From the NCBI RefSeq assembly GCF_003369915.1, contig NC_046674.1, positions 18,727,657-18,791,656 on the forward strand: a DNA stretch of 64,000 nucleotides. Direction: 5' to 3'. Shown in pieces: positions 47,224-59,186 of this stretch. Every line of letters begins with the position of its first letter. Positions within the stretch are counted from its first letter, which is position 1. The stretch is from Drosophila miranda. Lineage: Eukaryota; Arthropoda; Insecta; Diptera; Drosophilidae. The translations under genes and the position numbers were made by a program. A model generated the notes under the pieces. It was not told the DNA's origin. It did not search any database and saw only the letters and a program-made list of their open reading frames with translations.

Positions 47224-48868
47224 ATGTGGCCACCGGGAAGCCGACAGGGAAAGCGATATGGACTTGGAGTCGTCCTGCCATTGGCTGTTGGACTCCTGCT
47301 CTGCTCTGCGCAGACGCAGAGCTCTGTGACGTCATTAAGAAGCACTGCATCAGCAGTAGCAGCAGGGGATACTTTGGGGGATGCTGCTGCTCTCAGGGCC
47401 ACAGCAGCCCAAATCCTTGAAGACGCGCGACCCAACAGCGTAGTTCAGGATTGGAGTTTGGTGTGCAAAGAGCTCTGCGGGTAAGTCTCGGACGATAGAA
47501 ATCCAAAGTGTCCTTGGATGTAAAGGATTCTAAAATGAAGAAGTGCCAGAGATACATTTTTTTACAAGTTCCTCCTTTAAGTGATTTTTGTGAACTCATG
47601 ATGATAATATAACAATTAAATGAAAACTCGAAAGTGAATACTCGACAGTGGAATGCGGCGGCGGCACTTCGAGTGAGGGTGAGGCCTCTGAAGAGCCCAC
47701 CGTAATCGCGGCTGTCAAGCAAACTATGTGCTCAACACCTGATCGGGTGTACCCATATCTGAATCGGTGAATCTGTCAATAGCTCTAAGTGTTTCTATGT
47801 TTTTGAGTGATTAATTACGCTGTATACCCAGGGTCTTTTATATACTCAAAGTTTGTATATATACATATATATTGTACTCGAACACTTAGATATCTCTAAA
47901 GAAAATAGTTCGAGAGCTAAAATTGTAGTACTGAGATGGCAAAAATGTGATATCTTTTTTTAAAGTTATTTATTTGTATCGAATTCTAATTTATACAATA
48001 TATAATAAAAGTAGGTATATAATGGTATTGGTTTCGATTACGAAATCCGTCGTCTGTGTAGGCCATATGGCCGGTATATTTAGTAATAAATTCAAAGATA
48101 AAGAGCTGTAAATAAGAGCACACGTCTATTAAACCAATATCTAGTTATTTACCTAATTTCATAAAGATTAAAGAACTACAAACAAAATCACGAATAATAG
48201 TTGAACATTTTTAATGGAAATATATTGATTCCAATAAGATAATCTTTCAACTCTTACGAGTTTGCAAAGAAAACGAGGAAAAAACTATGAAAATATTCCC
48301 ATTTTCTATTACAGAGCCGGCCTGGGCGTTACGACGCCTGGCGAGGCCCATTCTACGATCCTGAGACCGGAAATTGATGCGGCCAAGTGCGGGCAACTGT
48401 GTGGACTGCCAAGGGGTTAGTGTCCATTTAGAACCGATCCTCCCTAGCCAAAGACCGATATGATCCATCGCCCAAATATCCCATCCACCTATGATACTCC
48501 CCAACTAACTAACGCTCTTCCGTCTGCATATTTTCTTTCTGTTCCTTCGGTTCCTTGCAGATAACGTGGGCGATAGACTCTGTACGAGCTTCTGCCAGCA
48601 AAGGCATCGCTCGCTGTCCGGCTGCAGTCCATGCCAGGTGCAGGAGGTGGAGGAGCAGAAGGAGTGGAAGGAGGCCAGTGCAGTGCAAGGCAGTGCCACA
48701 CATGGTCCCAGATCCGGGGAATCCCTGGCGGCAGTAGCAGGAATTGCAGCCGCCTCGGATGGTACGACCACGGCGACACCCGACTGGAACGAATTGTGCA
48801 AGGCGCTCTGCAAGACTGGCGATGGCGGGTCATTGTGCAACTGTGATCTATCGCCGTTCTTCACCTGA
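47224..48868 (+). CDS. Small secreted cysteine-rich protein of unknown function
   Basis: Exons 47224-47480, 48315-48415 and 48561-48868 join in frame to 221 residues (donors GTAAGT and GTTAGT). Residues about 12-32 are hydrophobic and look like a signal peptide (LGVVLPLAVGLLL). The mature part has repeated pairs of cysteines: DWSLVCKELCG near residue 76, CGQLCG, LCTSFCQQ, CSPC, and near the C-terminus DWNELCKALCKTGDGGSLCN followed by CDLSPFFT. The DWxxxCKxLC module at both ends suggests internal duplication. I do not recognise a named family and propose no function beyond secretion. It is divergent from Gad1 across 6.4 kb. Confidence 0.75.
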
Positions 48869-51155
48869 AAGGGGAACTTCCAGGTGCGATGGAAGGCGCT
48901 GGATCACAAATAATTTATATATATAATTCAAAAGTTATATAACATTTTGTTGTTCTTCGTTTTGGACTTGAGTTAGTGCTAGTGTTGTCTTTATATATAC
49001 ATATATTCTATATTCCATATCTTGTTGCGAGAGTTTAGTTGAAATACTGTAAAGAACAAACAAAAATCGATAGAAAAAAGGTAAATCAAACAAAAACCAA
49101 AAACAAAAACAAACCAAAAATACAAGCACTATGCATATACATATATGAAAGAATCACGCGCAAAGCCGGAGGAAGAGCGAAAATTCGAAAATTCCCTATG
49201 CGAATCAATTAATTTGTAATTAATTTCAATTATAAAAACGTAACTATAGAAGAAAAGCTATATAGGAAGTAAGCGGAGGAGAATCAAACAGCAGAATCAC
49301 GCAGGGCTTCCAGTGTCCCCACGCTGGATAGAAGGATCACTCATCCCTTGGGCATCCGGCGTGGGGGCACAACCCACAGTATTAGGTGATTGGAATAGGG
49401 AGACACAACCAATTAATATCAACAAACACAACATATCGTGGTAAATCAATTACTTACACTCAACGTAACTCACATCGGACTTTTGATTGACCTTTTTGTT
49501 TTTTGACGGAATCAGCATATCAATTTACGAAGGAGGCAGGAGGCTATCTGAAGTTGGTATCCGAACAGTTTTTGTTCAGTTTTTTGGCTTACAAATTATC
49601 GGCAAATCAAAAAAGGTAAATAAAAGATAGGCATCAATTATATGTGTCACATTAGCGGCCACGTTAACCAAGAGTTTAGTGTTGGTTACAGCCACTTACA
49701 GATATAAATATGAATATAAATACGATATTGGTCTATATCTATATATCTATACACAAAATGAGTTGCGATTGCAAATCACAAACTCAAAGGCGGGACAAAA
49801 CCCTGAACCCTGAATACCCGCGCATACATTTACAATTACTATAGAAATCATTCTATATATATATACATATATACATATTTAACATATATGCTAACATTAT
49901 CTGTGTGTTTGGAAGACATTTTTTCGCATTGTATGAAATGGAAGACAATTTCAGCAAGCAACAACAACAGCAAAAAGCATTCTGGAAGACATGCGTCAAT
50001 TTAATGGGGGCCCACACCATCCAGCCCCCTTGCAACTAGTTCAATAAGACCCTAAAAAAAAATAACATAAATAATACTATACTAAACTTAATCCTTATTT
50101 CGATTCAAAAAAGAACAAAGAAAAACCTAGTCAATGGCTAGCACACGTTGTTGTGTCAAACGCGACGCTGTGACTGACAATAATTACTAGAAATAATACA
50201 AAAAAGATAGATGGAGATGGAGATTTGGGTATTCAGTGTCTAAATATCTAAATATACTTAATCGCGCACCTATACTATATATAATATATGATATATAATA
50301 CAATATATTGCACCGAACGATAATTACGAGATTATTTAGATGGAGAATATCGCAGGAGTTTAAGAAGCATTATTCAGAGCACATTCATTGATAACCTAAT
50401 GCGGCTTCAGTATATGTATATCGATGTGTAGCACGTTAATCAATCACTAATTACAAAATACTAATCGTACTACTAATCGTACTCCAATGCACTTGCATTT
50501 ATGTATATGTGTTAGGCGTTGCGTTTCTGCCATGAATACTGCGGCTAAGGAACCATAATATCAACCATTATTGTAAACCAGATTAACTAATAATCAACTC
50601 TATAAAAAACATCATCATCAATTGCGATTACAATTGCAAAACCGAACCGAAAACCGTTTCGCAGTATGTTTTCGTTTGTTGTGGCAAGGCAAGAGGCATC
50701 GATCTAGCCCGCGTTGGGTGGATACGATTATATAAAATAGCAGATAGGAAGAACAATAGTTGAATAGCTTGAAATGCCATATAGTATGTATGCCGCGAGT
50801 GAAATAACCCCGAAGAAAATCAGAAATTTAAAGACAATTCCACACAAGTAACCGAAAAACTGACAAAAAAAAAAACAAAAACAAAAGCAAGCATTCAAAG
50901 TAAAGGCAAATATATCTATTATCTGTTAAATGTTGTAAAGCCCCTCTAAACACAAAAAAAAAGAAAAAACGAACAAACCAAAAGTCTTTCATTTGGGTGG
51001 GAAAGGAAATGGGGTAGGCCATCAAATTCCGTATCTTCATAGGTCGTAAATAGGCGATATAAGTAAAGTCGTGATAAATACCCTCGATGGACCGCGATTT
51101 ATCAAGAATTAACGTGCCGAAACTACTTGTTGGCGGTCAGACATGGTTCTTTTTT

Positions 51156-51655
51156 GTATACCTGGTACTCGAAGAGGATAGGTCTATACCAGCTTTGCAG
51201 TGGATTTGGATGTGTGTAACACCCAGTAGGAAGCATTTCCGAACCCATAAAGTTTATATATTCTTGATCAGCATGAATAGCCGAGTCATTATAGCTTAGT
51301 CTGCCTGTCCGTCTGTCCACAGGGAGTATAAGAGCTAGAGCAACCAAATCTTGTGTACAGACTCCTGTGATATCACACTGAATTAAATTTTTTTTAAATT
51401 TTGCCACGACTCCACAAAGGACGAATACCTGTGGCATCCACAGTTTTAAAGATACGATGCAACCAAAAACACATCATCATAGAGAGCGACCATATTTTCC
51501 CATTGTCGAATCTAGATCATTTTTGATCATTTTTAAAGCCAGAATGAAGAAATACATTTAGACTGGCTTCGCTACCCCTTCCACGCGATACCTAATTATC
51601 TCTCTCTCTCTTCCTCGTGCAGTTTGCGCACTGCTTAACGGCTGGTTATAGTATG
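51156..51655. mobile_element. Second, degraded DINE-1-like element
   Basis: It shares the order of blocks with the element at 43967: TATACC...TACTCGAAGAGGATA at the left, TATATATTCTTGATCAGCAT, AATAGCCGAGTC, CTGTCCGTCTGTCC, AGTATAAGAGCTAGAGCAAC, then CACAAAGGACGAATACCTG and TTTTAAAGATACGATG. It is about half as long, with only one copy of the AAAGGACGAA block, and no clean terminal inverted repeat is left. The right boundary is approximate. Confidence 0.65.
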
Positions 51656-51776
51656 AGAAAAAAGAGGGAGAGACAGATCTGAATAAAAAAGCAGAAAAAA
51701 TATTAGTTGTAAAAAAATAGGTCATTAGGTTGTAACGTATCCCCATTCAGGCTGAGGTAAACTCAGTCGCCTTCTG

Positions 51777-51930
51777 TCACATTCGTGGGGGCGGTCAGGC
51801 TAGGGGACACAGAGCGTATCACATCCGTGGGTTCGGGTTGGAGGACTCGGAGCGTTTCACATCTGTGGGGTCGAGAAAGGGGTACGGAGCGTACCCGCAC
51901 TCGTGTGGATGGTCGGTTTGGAGGACGAGG
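51777..51930. repeat. Minisatellite of four imperfect ~40-bp units
   Basis: Units start at 51777, 51819 and 51857 with TCACAT(T/C)(C/T)GTGGG and end GGAGCGTA/T or CAGAGCGTA; a fourth, more divergent unit starts about 51895. Unit lengths are 42, 38 and 38. It lies about 120 bases beyond the second DINE-1-like element. DINE-1/Helentron elements often contain minisatellites, so the two may belong together. Confidence 0.7.
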
Positions 51931-52313
51931 AACCAGTATCAGGTAAATAGGGAGGAGTCAGGGCACTGAAAATATCGCCTAAATCAAATGAGTTTTTATT
52001 CGTACAATTATCTTTAATTGAGTGTGCCTAGTTTTTAATGCAAGGGAAGAAAAAGGTTGCCGCACGGAGCAACGTTGTGACTTGGGCCGGGTTTTTGGGT
52101 AACTGTTGTTAGCTTTGGAATCCTCGCAGCCATCGATCGGCTTCGGATGAATAAGTGTCGGGAGTATGTGTTGGTTTGGGATAAATTTCAATTTTAATTC
52201 TTGCACGCACAAAATCATATATGTCTGCCTTTGAATAAAATGTCAAAGTTAACGGATTGACACAAAAAGCACAACTTTATTGATTTGACTTGCCGCCAAA
52301 GGAATTGTGGTTC

Positions 52314-52522
52314 ACTGCTTCGTCAAGCTCTTCAAGCAGTCTACATATAACCGTTTCGAGGAATTTGCATACTGCCTTAAGCAGTATTATATGTACATGC
52401 TTAATGCCAAAGTTCTTTCTTGGCGCAATAAAATTCAAATGCACTGCTTTGAAAGCTCAAACACTCTAAAATCTCAAGCAGTGTCTAACCGTTTCGAAGA
52501 ATTTTCAACTGCTTTAAGCAGT
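52314..52522. repeat. Cluster of ACTGCTT/AAGCAGT motifs in a diverged tandem duplication
   Basis: ACTGCTT occurs at 52314, 52443 and 52508, and its reverse complement AAGCAGT at 52334, 52379, 52476 and 52516; ACTGCCTTAAGCAGT sits at 52371-52385. Two diverged copies of a roughly 55-bp block (52332-52387 and 52474-52524) both hold AACCGTTTCGA(G/A)GAATTT between the motifs. The accompanying open frame is a by-product of the repeat and not convincing as a protein. Confidence 0.7.
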
Positions 52523-52567
52523 ATATTAAAATTTGAATCACTAGAAACAGTAGCAGTAATATATACC

Positions 52568-52659
52568 GGGTTCTGGAACAACTAGCATAATTAATTATGC
52601 GCATAATTAATTAGTATAATAGTTATTTAGTAATTAATTAGGCTAATGTGCCAGAACCC
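52568..52659. repeat. 92-bp inverted repeat (hairpin) of AT-rich DNA
   Basis: The outer arms GGGTTCTGG (52568-52576) and CCAGAACCC (52651-52659) are perfect complements. The match continues inward imperfectly (ACTAGCATAATTAATTA against TAATTAATTAGGCTAATGT). Inside is a perfect 16-bp palindrome, GCATAATTAATTATGC (52585-52600), with several TAATTA cores. It could be a foldback or MITE remnant, or an RNA hairpin; the sequence alone does not decide. Confidence 0.7.
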
Positions 52660-53473
52660 ATATTTACCTATATATTATTATTATATATATAGATTAATAT
52701 TTATTTATATTTTGTATTAACATTAATCAATAATTAAAAAACAAGTGTTCGTCTTCTGTTAATTTGCCTATTTATTGCGCATGCATGATATATTCAAACA
52801 TAATCATTGGACAGAAGAAGGCAAACATAAACTGGACGTTTTTTTTCTCTATAATTAAATTAATTTAAAAGTCACGTTAGTTTAGTGGTCGGTCGTGTAC
52901 AAATATTTAACAAATTCATGAGTATACATTTCAACTAATTTATAATTAAACGAGGAAGATGCATTGTGCTTGCGCCTTGGGCGTTAGTTAATTAGTACGA
53001 TCCTCGCATATTAAGTACAGGCTAGAAGGCTAGTCAGTGGTCAGTGCCCGATCGGCGATCGCTAGGAGGTGGTTAACAAACTAAATGGGTTGAAATCGAC
53101 AGGCGTATCATCGAAACGAATCTTAGCTTCATATTCCAGATATCAATCCCTCAATCTATCTCCTACTGTACTGGTTTCCCCTTAGCAATATTCTTAGAAA
53201 ACTTGTTAACCTAGTATATCGTAATTTACATTGGCAAGTATGAATCGTTAAGTATTTGTTGGGTTTGTAGCTTTAGACGTTAGTATAATAGATTTCGAAG
53301 GGCTCCTCCTGTCACCAGCCGTAGCTTTTGCTCCCAGCGGCAGCTCCTGCTCCCACAGTGTCTTTTGTGCTCGTATATGTTATGTTCTGGTCTTTTGTGT
53401 TTGATTCCCGTGCGCGGGCCAGGGTACGCGACAGGGATTAGCTAATCGACATCCGATTAGAAAGACGTCTTCA

Positions 53474-56400
53474 TCATTCAGTCGCCAGCTCATCGATGCG
53501 ACACCGCACGGCGTGTTCGAGCACCTCCAGGCTGGCGTAGTCAAGCTCTTTGACCAGGCAGAGCGTGGCAGACAATAGATTGGAGCTCTGACGAAAAGGG
53601 AAATGATTCAGTTATACATATATCTTATCGATATTGTGCCATTTACTCACCCGGTTAATGGGTCGACGATGATAGCCCGAGTAATGATTCGCCACAGAGG
53701 CTGACACGTTGTTAGTGGAATCGCTGTAGCGACCCTCCGGCCGTCTGCTGGAAAGGAACCAATCATCTAATATCCCCGTACGAATCCTATGCAATCCCAT
53801 TGCTTACCTTGATCGTGGCCTCTCCTCTGGGTCCCAATCCCCGCCGTTCTCACGCGCACTTCCATTCCGGTAGCCAGTGAAACGATCTCCACTCTCGGGA
53901 CCGACGATGCGACGTTGTGGGTGGTTCAGCATCTGGCTGCCGTACGGATTGTGGTGGACCTGCGGCACTTGGTGCTGCTGGTGCTCCTCCCATTCGGTGA
54001 GGTCTGTCTGGCTATGGCGATAGTGTGCCGGGTAGGTCGGGCGATCCGACTGATAGTATTCCTGTTCGGGGAATACCAAAATTAAAAGTGGATTTGCATA
54101 TCGAACATCGATTCATCATCGTCTGAATGGGGGGGCACCGTGTGGCAGCAAGCCCCTTACCTTCATCGAGTGTGCGGATATGCTGGGCGGGATGGGCGCT
54201 GGTCGCACCTCCCGATAGCCAGCATTTGGGCTGCTCTCCTGGTCAGAGCCCGGCGAGCGCTGCTCGTCATTGGGCGTTGGTTAGTGGTGCAGATGTTTTT
54301 AGTCGGGGGTTGAGTTGTGGTTGTGGTTTTGGTTGAGGTTGTGGTTCGGGTGGTGCATGGTTTTTGTGAAAGAGTGAGCACATTAGAGACGTTAAATTCG
54401 CATTGGTGACCCCCCAACGGCCATCCACATGACGGAATGTTGAGCAAGTCGCACTGTTTTTTGGGGCACAATCTAATGCTGCTTCAATGGCTCATTAGCC
54501 CGTGTAGCCCTTCCTCTATTCTCTGCATATATAATGACCCATTTTTCCCCGTTTCGGTTTCGGCTTTTGTTCGCTGTCGATTTGGGCTTCTTTGGCAATT
54601 ATTGTTTGGTTTGTCTCTCTCGTTTTCCCCTCCCCCACCCCCAGTTCGCCCTGTGGCTCCCAAAGTCAACTGGCTGACTTAAGCCACAAAAGCAAGCAGA
54701 CAATGGGTCCGATGGCCAAGCGACGGGAAAAAGAGAACCTTAACCATGTCGCTGTCGCAGCCGAAGCCATCGCGTGACTCTTTCAAGGGGTTACCCTCCT
54801 ACTTCAACCAAGTGTGACGTGCCCCCCATCCACGCCCTACCCTATTCAGTAGGGTGCCCCCAAAAAGTGGGCTCGGCAACGAGGCTCAGCATATTGTCAT
54901 GATGGATGTGCGTAGGGCGGTGGCGATGGCTGGTTAGGAAGTGGATCTTACATCGTATTGCTGATAGGAAGTGCGCTGCTCTTTGGTTAACGTGTTATAC
55001 ATGGGCGATGGCGGATGCACGGGTTCCTGGGAAAACCAAGACAGATTAGTTTTTAGTTTTTCGGATAAGGAAGGGGAGATTAAAGATTATTCTGGAAGGT
55101 TTTCCCTGTTCAGTTATCTTGGGTATATTCCTTTCAGGATTCATATTTATAAGCAGACAAACAGACACTCCTAACTTGATGGATCTACTGCCTTCTCCTG
55201 CACTCCACATCTCTCCTATGGGATTCTCCATCTCTAGGGGTTACCTTGGTGGGTGTTGGGGGCTTGGAGCCATGCACTGGCAGCACCTGGCTGCCACCTA
55301 GATCGCTGGCACTGTGCGTGATGGTCCCTTCGCAGCTGTGGTTGCCCGGCGGGCTGGCTAACAAAAGCGGCTTGTTAATGGGAACGGGATTAGCAGGAGT
55401 GGAGATACAAAGACGTGGCGAGAGTTCAGTTAAGAGTTAAAAGTTACGAGTTAAGATTAAAGCCAAGGCGAGTGTGAAACCGGGGCGTGGCGTGGGAGAG
55501 TCTCGACAAAGGTAGCGATTTACCTCTCGCATGATGGGACTCGAGCTCTGGCGCTGCTGCTGTTGTTGTTGAGGTTGCTGCTGCGTCTGTGGATGATACT
55601 GCTGCTGCTGCTGCGGTGGCGGCGAGTGTGTGGGGTAGCTATGCTGCGGCGATGTATGCTGCTGCTGTCGTACCTCATAGGCATCTTCGTACACCTCATC
55701 CTCGGGCACCGAACCGCTGACGCCGCCGCCGCCGCCGCCACCGCCACCGCCACCGCCGACGCTGCCACCGCGACGCAAGGCATCGTCCAGCTCCTCCTGT
55801 GTGACGTCCACATTATCGAGTTTCTTCAGATTGGGCAAAGCGCGCAATACGATCGCCCGATAGCTGCAAATGCGGTGTGAAAAATGTGAGTACTCATTGG
55901 AGGGCTTCTTTCGACTGAAATCGGAGGGGGGAATTACTCACTTGTCGCCGGCCTGGTCACAGAATGGATTCTCCTCAAGCCAGAGGTTCCTCAGTGCTGG
56001 CAGATTCTGCAGGTAAGCAATCTCATTGACGTCCTGAATGTGGTTCTTGCGCAGATATAGTTCCTGCAGCTTCGAGCAGTCTTCAAAGTACGCCAAGGTG
56101 CTGATTTTATTGACGCTGCACAAGAACAGGAAACAGAGAGAAAGAGTTTCAGAAGAATGTCTCACAAGCTGTACGAGTATCTGTGGTTCAACAAACTTTC
56201 TCTGTTATAAAGCGACAGAGGCGCATCGGCCTCCAACTAACTGCCGTGAATCATGAAAAGATTCTTTCGGTGGCAGCTGCGTGGAGAGGTCATTAACTCT
56301 GTTGAAACCGAAGAATGCCACACAAGCGACCGCCGTTAAAGAAGCACCAGATGGGCAGAGGAGACACGCTCTTTGTCATCATCTGTATCGGTAGGTCAGT

Positions 56401-59186
56401 TTCGTAGAGCCGTCTCCCCCGGTTAGCACCTCCATCCATCGATCCATCGATTCATCGATGCTAATTACTTTCAAATGGCCAATTGCCCGTGGCAAAGGCA
56501 GAGGCGCGTGCTTTGATTGTTCCACCCCTTTTCGTGGCTCTGGCACCCCCCCACCGATAAGATAAGATATGGGGCCGACGGAGGAAGTGTATAAATAAGT
56601 GGCTAAACTTAGCCACGACTCGTCATTAAATGGCACACGGGTGCATTGCCTCGAGGAGAGTCGACTCGAGTTGTCTCCGAGTGGCTCTGGAGCCGTTCCA
56701 CTATTTTTAGGGCTGGGAACTAAAGCAGGCCACTCGGGAGTGGAACCATCAGAGAAATACTATGCATAATCCGGGTCCCCCATTAACGTCAAGGTTGCCC
56801 GCAAGAGTCATGGCACTAGGCACTCGGCCCTCGAGCCCCGAGGAGCTGGAGGAAAGTGCCAGCGGCACGCAATTCAAATCAATATGGATTCCTTAATAAC
56901 CAAAAGGAAATGGAAAAGGGACTACGCCAACGCGTTTCACCTGAACTGATTTATGGGCTCACATAAGAACATTGCGTACCCCGGCACTCGACGACCGCCA
57001 CTCCAAGGCAAGGCCTAGCACAACAGGCCTAGCTCTCTCTCCCCCCACGCATATAAATGCCAAACAGACAACAACTGAAAAAGAAACCCAGTTGTTCTTT
57101 TCTACCCACCGACTGGGAACAAAAAGGTTTTCCTTGTTAAATGCAAAGTAAAAGGCAGTCAACTTTGATAGTCGAAGGGTATCTAGAAGTTGTTGCCCCC
57201 CAATATACAATATGCAATATTCTACTATCTATTACGAGTAGCTGATAAACCCAAATGATAAAGCAAAGCTAAGTTGAAGAGCCTCGATTGCGGCAATAGC
57301 TTCCTGATAATAGGCATGCCATACATATAAGTATACGTAGATCTGAAGAGTGCTTGAAGAGTTCTTAGGGTGAGTAAAAAGGTAAGGTCTTCATGGAATA
57401 CTGTATATCTCCCAAGAATATATTGTAAGTCTCAATTTCTATCTTGGAACCCCTTTTATAGAGTTTTCCATGGCCCTAACAAAATCAAAACACTGACTAA
57501 TCTACAAGCCTGTCCGATTAATTCTACATACCATATTTAGGGATAAATGGAGACAACATTTTTGAATTTCGAACATTTCGAATGCCAATCGATTGGTGTA
57601 TTCTTAAAGATTCTGAAAAGGTATAGCTTTTAGGTTTAGGGCGAATATAATTAGATAAATCTAACGTCGAAGTTGACAAATTTGATTCATAGCTTAAGCC
57701 ACAAGAGATACTACTTCATAAGTCTCTGTCTCTGTCTTTGTCCCTCTCTCTTGTCTTTCTACAATAAGATGCTGTTTATCAAGATTCTCTTCCTGCTCTT
57801 CCGATACCTCAAGTTCAATGACAAGCATTCATCATCAGAGCACTCCTCATATGGCCATAGCTTTTGCATACACCTCTCATATTTATACGAATACGAATAT
57901 ATACATATATGTATGTATATGTATATTATATATGTACGTATAGTCATGCATCTGAGACTTGTCAGCATATTGCCAGCAGATGACGGCGAAGTTTTAACTG
58001 GGGGGTGGGGGGAATCGATTTCGGTGACCTTGGCAGTCAAAACTGATTGTCGCCTTTTAAGGCAGCGCCATGGCATGGCATGCAATCCAATCATCGCAAG
58101 TACAAGTACAAGTACAAATATCGCTGAAAAGAGTACAGATTGTACAGAAGTATCTTTTACAAGTATCTCTGGAGCCAGTCTCTGAAACAAGCCCCCCCTA
58201 CGCACTCGCCACAAGGGGCCCACGCCACGCAGCTGGAAAAAGTACGAGGCAAGCGACTGGCTATTGCCAATTTTGGAGCTCCCACGACTTTTAGCTTATA
58301 TTTCGTATCTGCTGTAGTTTTTGTTGCCTCTTTTTCGTTTGCATTAATTACGCGCGTTACGAGCGTGCCAAAGTATTTCTCGTATTTCTGCCCGCCTAAT
58401 GATGATGCCGGAGCGAAGCGGCGATGACATCACTTGAAAGCAAATATCAAAGCAATTCGTACCGCGGAACCGAAGCGTACTCAATCAGAGCGGGCTTGCA
58501 GGAAATGAAGATGAGATGATCCTTATATGAGGGAATGACTTACCTAAGCGCCAGCACCTCGACACCACGCATGCGCTTGATGATGGATACATCGGTGAGA
58601 TCACTTCCCCTGAAAGAAACGGAGAAAGGAGAACAGAGATAGTGATACAGTTAACCCTCTCCGAAATGATTGATTCGTGCAGTGAGTGCAGTCCGTATCT
58701 GAGATGGGCTTGAGAGCATAGTAGGCTGTCTGCTGCTCGAAAAAGTAGTTCAACTGCTTTTTAGTGCCTTTTCCCAAGCATTTTCATGGCACTCTAAGCT
58801 CTTGAGTGGCAGGCGTTTTTCCACTCGCCACCGGAGCGGAGGCAGTCGTGACGCTCGGCAATGGACGACACTTCTAAACTGGTTAGAAGATTGCCCCCGG
58901 ATTTGGGTCAAACTGGAGGGGCACCAGCACCAACATCAGCACCGGCAGGCACCCCAGTGAAAGCCGCCAGAGCATGCCCCAAAAAGTGGGCAGATACCCA
59001 AACAGATCGGAGCTCTAGCAAGGGGCACGATACGGTACGCTTTCACCTACGTTTTCTGCTACTGCACCTGCACGATTAACAATAGAGATCTATCGCAGCA
59101 GCTTACCAGCAATTCAGTTTTGTAATTAGGCCCAGATCCGATTGCTTGGACCGAGCTATGACCATTTCCTCTGTGAGGCGCGTCAT
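53474..59186 (-). CDS. CFAP410/C21orf2-like leucine-rich-repeat protein
   Basis: Minus-strand exons 59186-59107, 58609-58544, 56115-55942, 55863-55524, 55370-55245, 55026-54952, 54259-54161, 54061-53808, 53747-53651 and 53587-53474 join in frame to 474 residues. Residues 1 to about 138 follow C21orf2 closely: MTRLTEEMVIARSK, LNCWGSDLTDVSIIK, leucine-rich repeats (LYLRKNHIQDVNEIAYL, LRNLWLEENPFCD) and the cap LPNLKKLDNVDVTQEELDDA. The C-terminus (NLLSATLCLVKELDYASLEV) matches the conserved C-terminal helices. The middle is a low-complexity insert: Gly12 at about 143-154, Gln-rich, Pro/Ser-rich. In vertebrates CFAP410 works with NEK1 at the ciliary base; in flies cilia occur in sensory neurons and sperm. 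The acceptor at 55371-55372 (AACAAG) is chosen because it alone keeps frame; TTAG 12 bases on would need another phase. Orthology within the fly family is not settled. Confidence 0.8.
55700..55770 (-). repeat. Poly-Gly (GGC/GGT)n codon tract in the LRR gene
   Basis: Twelve consecutive glycine codons (GGC, GGT and GGA mixed) encode the poly-Gly stretch, followed downstream by CAG-type codons encoding Gln runs (about 55545-55665). Trinucleotide expansion within the disordered linker is the likely origin. Confidence 0.75.
56116..58543. other. Intron 2 of the LRR gene, nothing recognised
   Basis: About 2.4 kb of intron. TATA-rich and TATG-rich simple repeats lie near 57897-57945 and CAAGTA repeats near 58100-58118. 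No nested gene is seen. Confidence 0.5.

Larger units (their letters stand above)
48869..53473. other. AT-rich repeat-bearing interval between the cysteine-rich gene and the LRR gene
   Basis: About 4.6 kb without a recognised gene. It should hold the 3' UTRs of the two convergent flanking genes. It contains AT-rich DNA, a DINE-1-like element (about 51156-51655), a ~40-bp minisatellite (51777-51930), a cluster of ACTGCTT/AAGCAGT motifs (52314-52522) and a 92-bp inverted repeat (52568-52659). Confidence 0.55.

Noticed and set aside
52307-52585. 92-codon frame with repeated RFEEF
   Set aside because: The repeated residues come from a DNA-level tandem duplication with ACTGCTT motifs; the rest is not protein-like.
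55245-55360. Alternative acceptor TTAG for the fifth exon of the LRR gene
   Set aside because: It would shift phase relative to the preceding exon; the AACAAG acceptor 12 bases upstream keeps frame and reads through plausibly.
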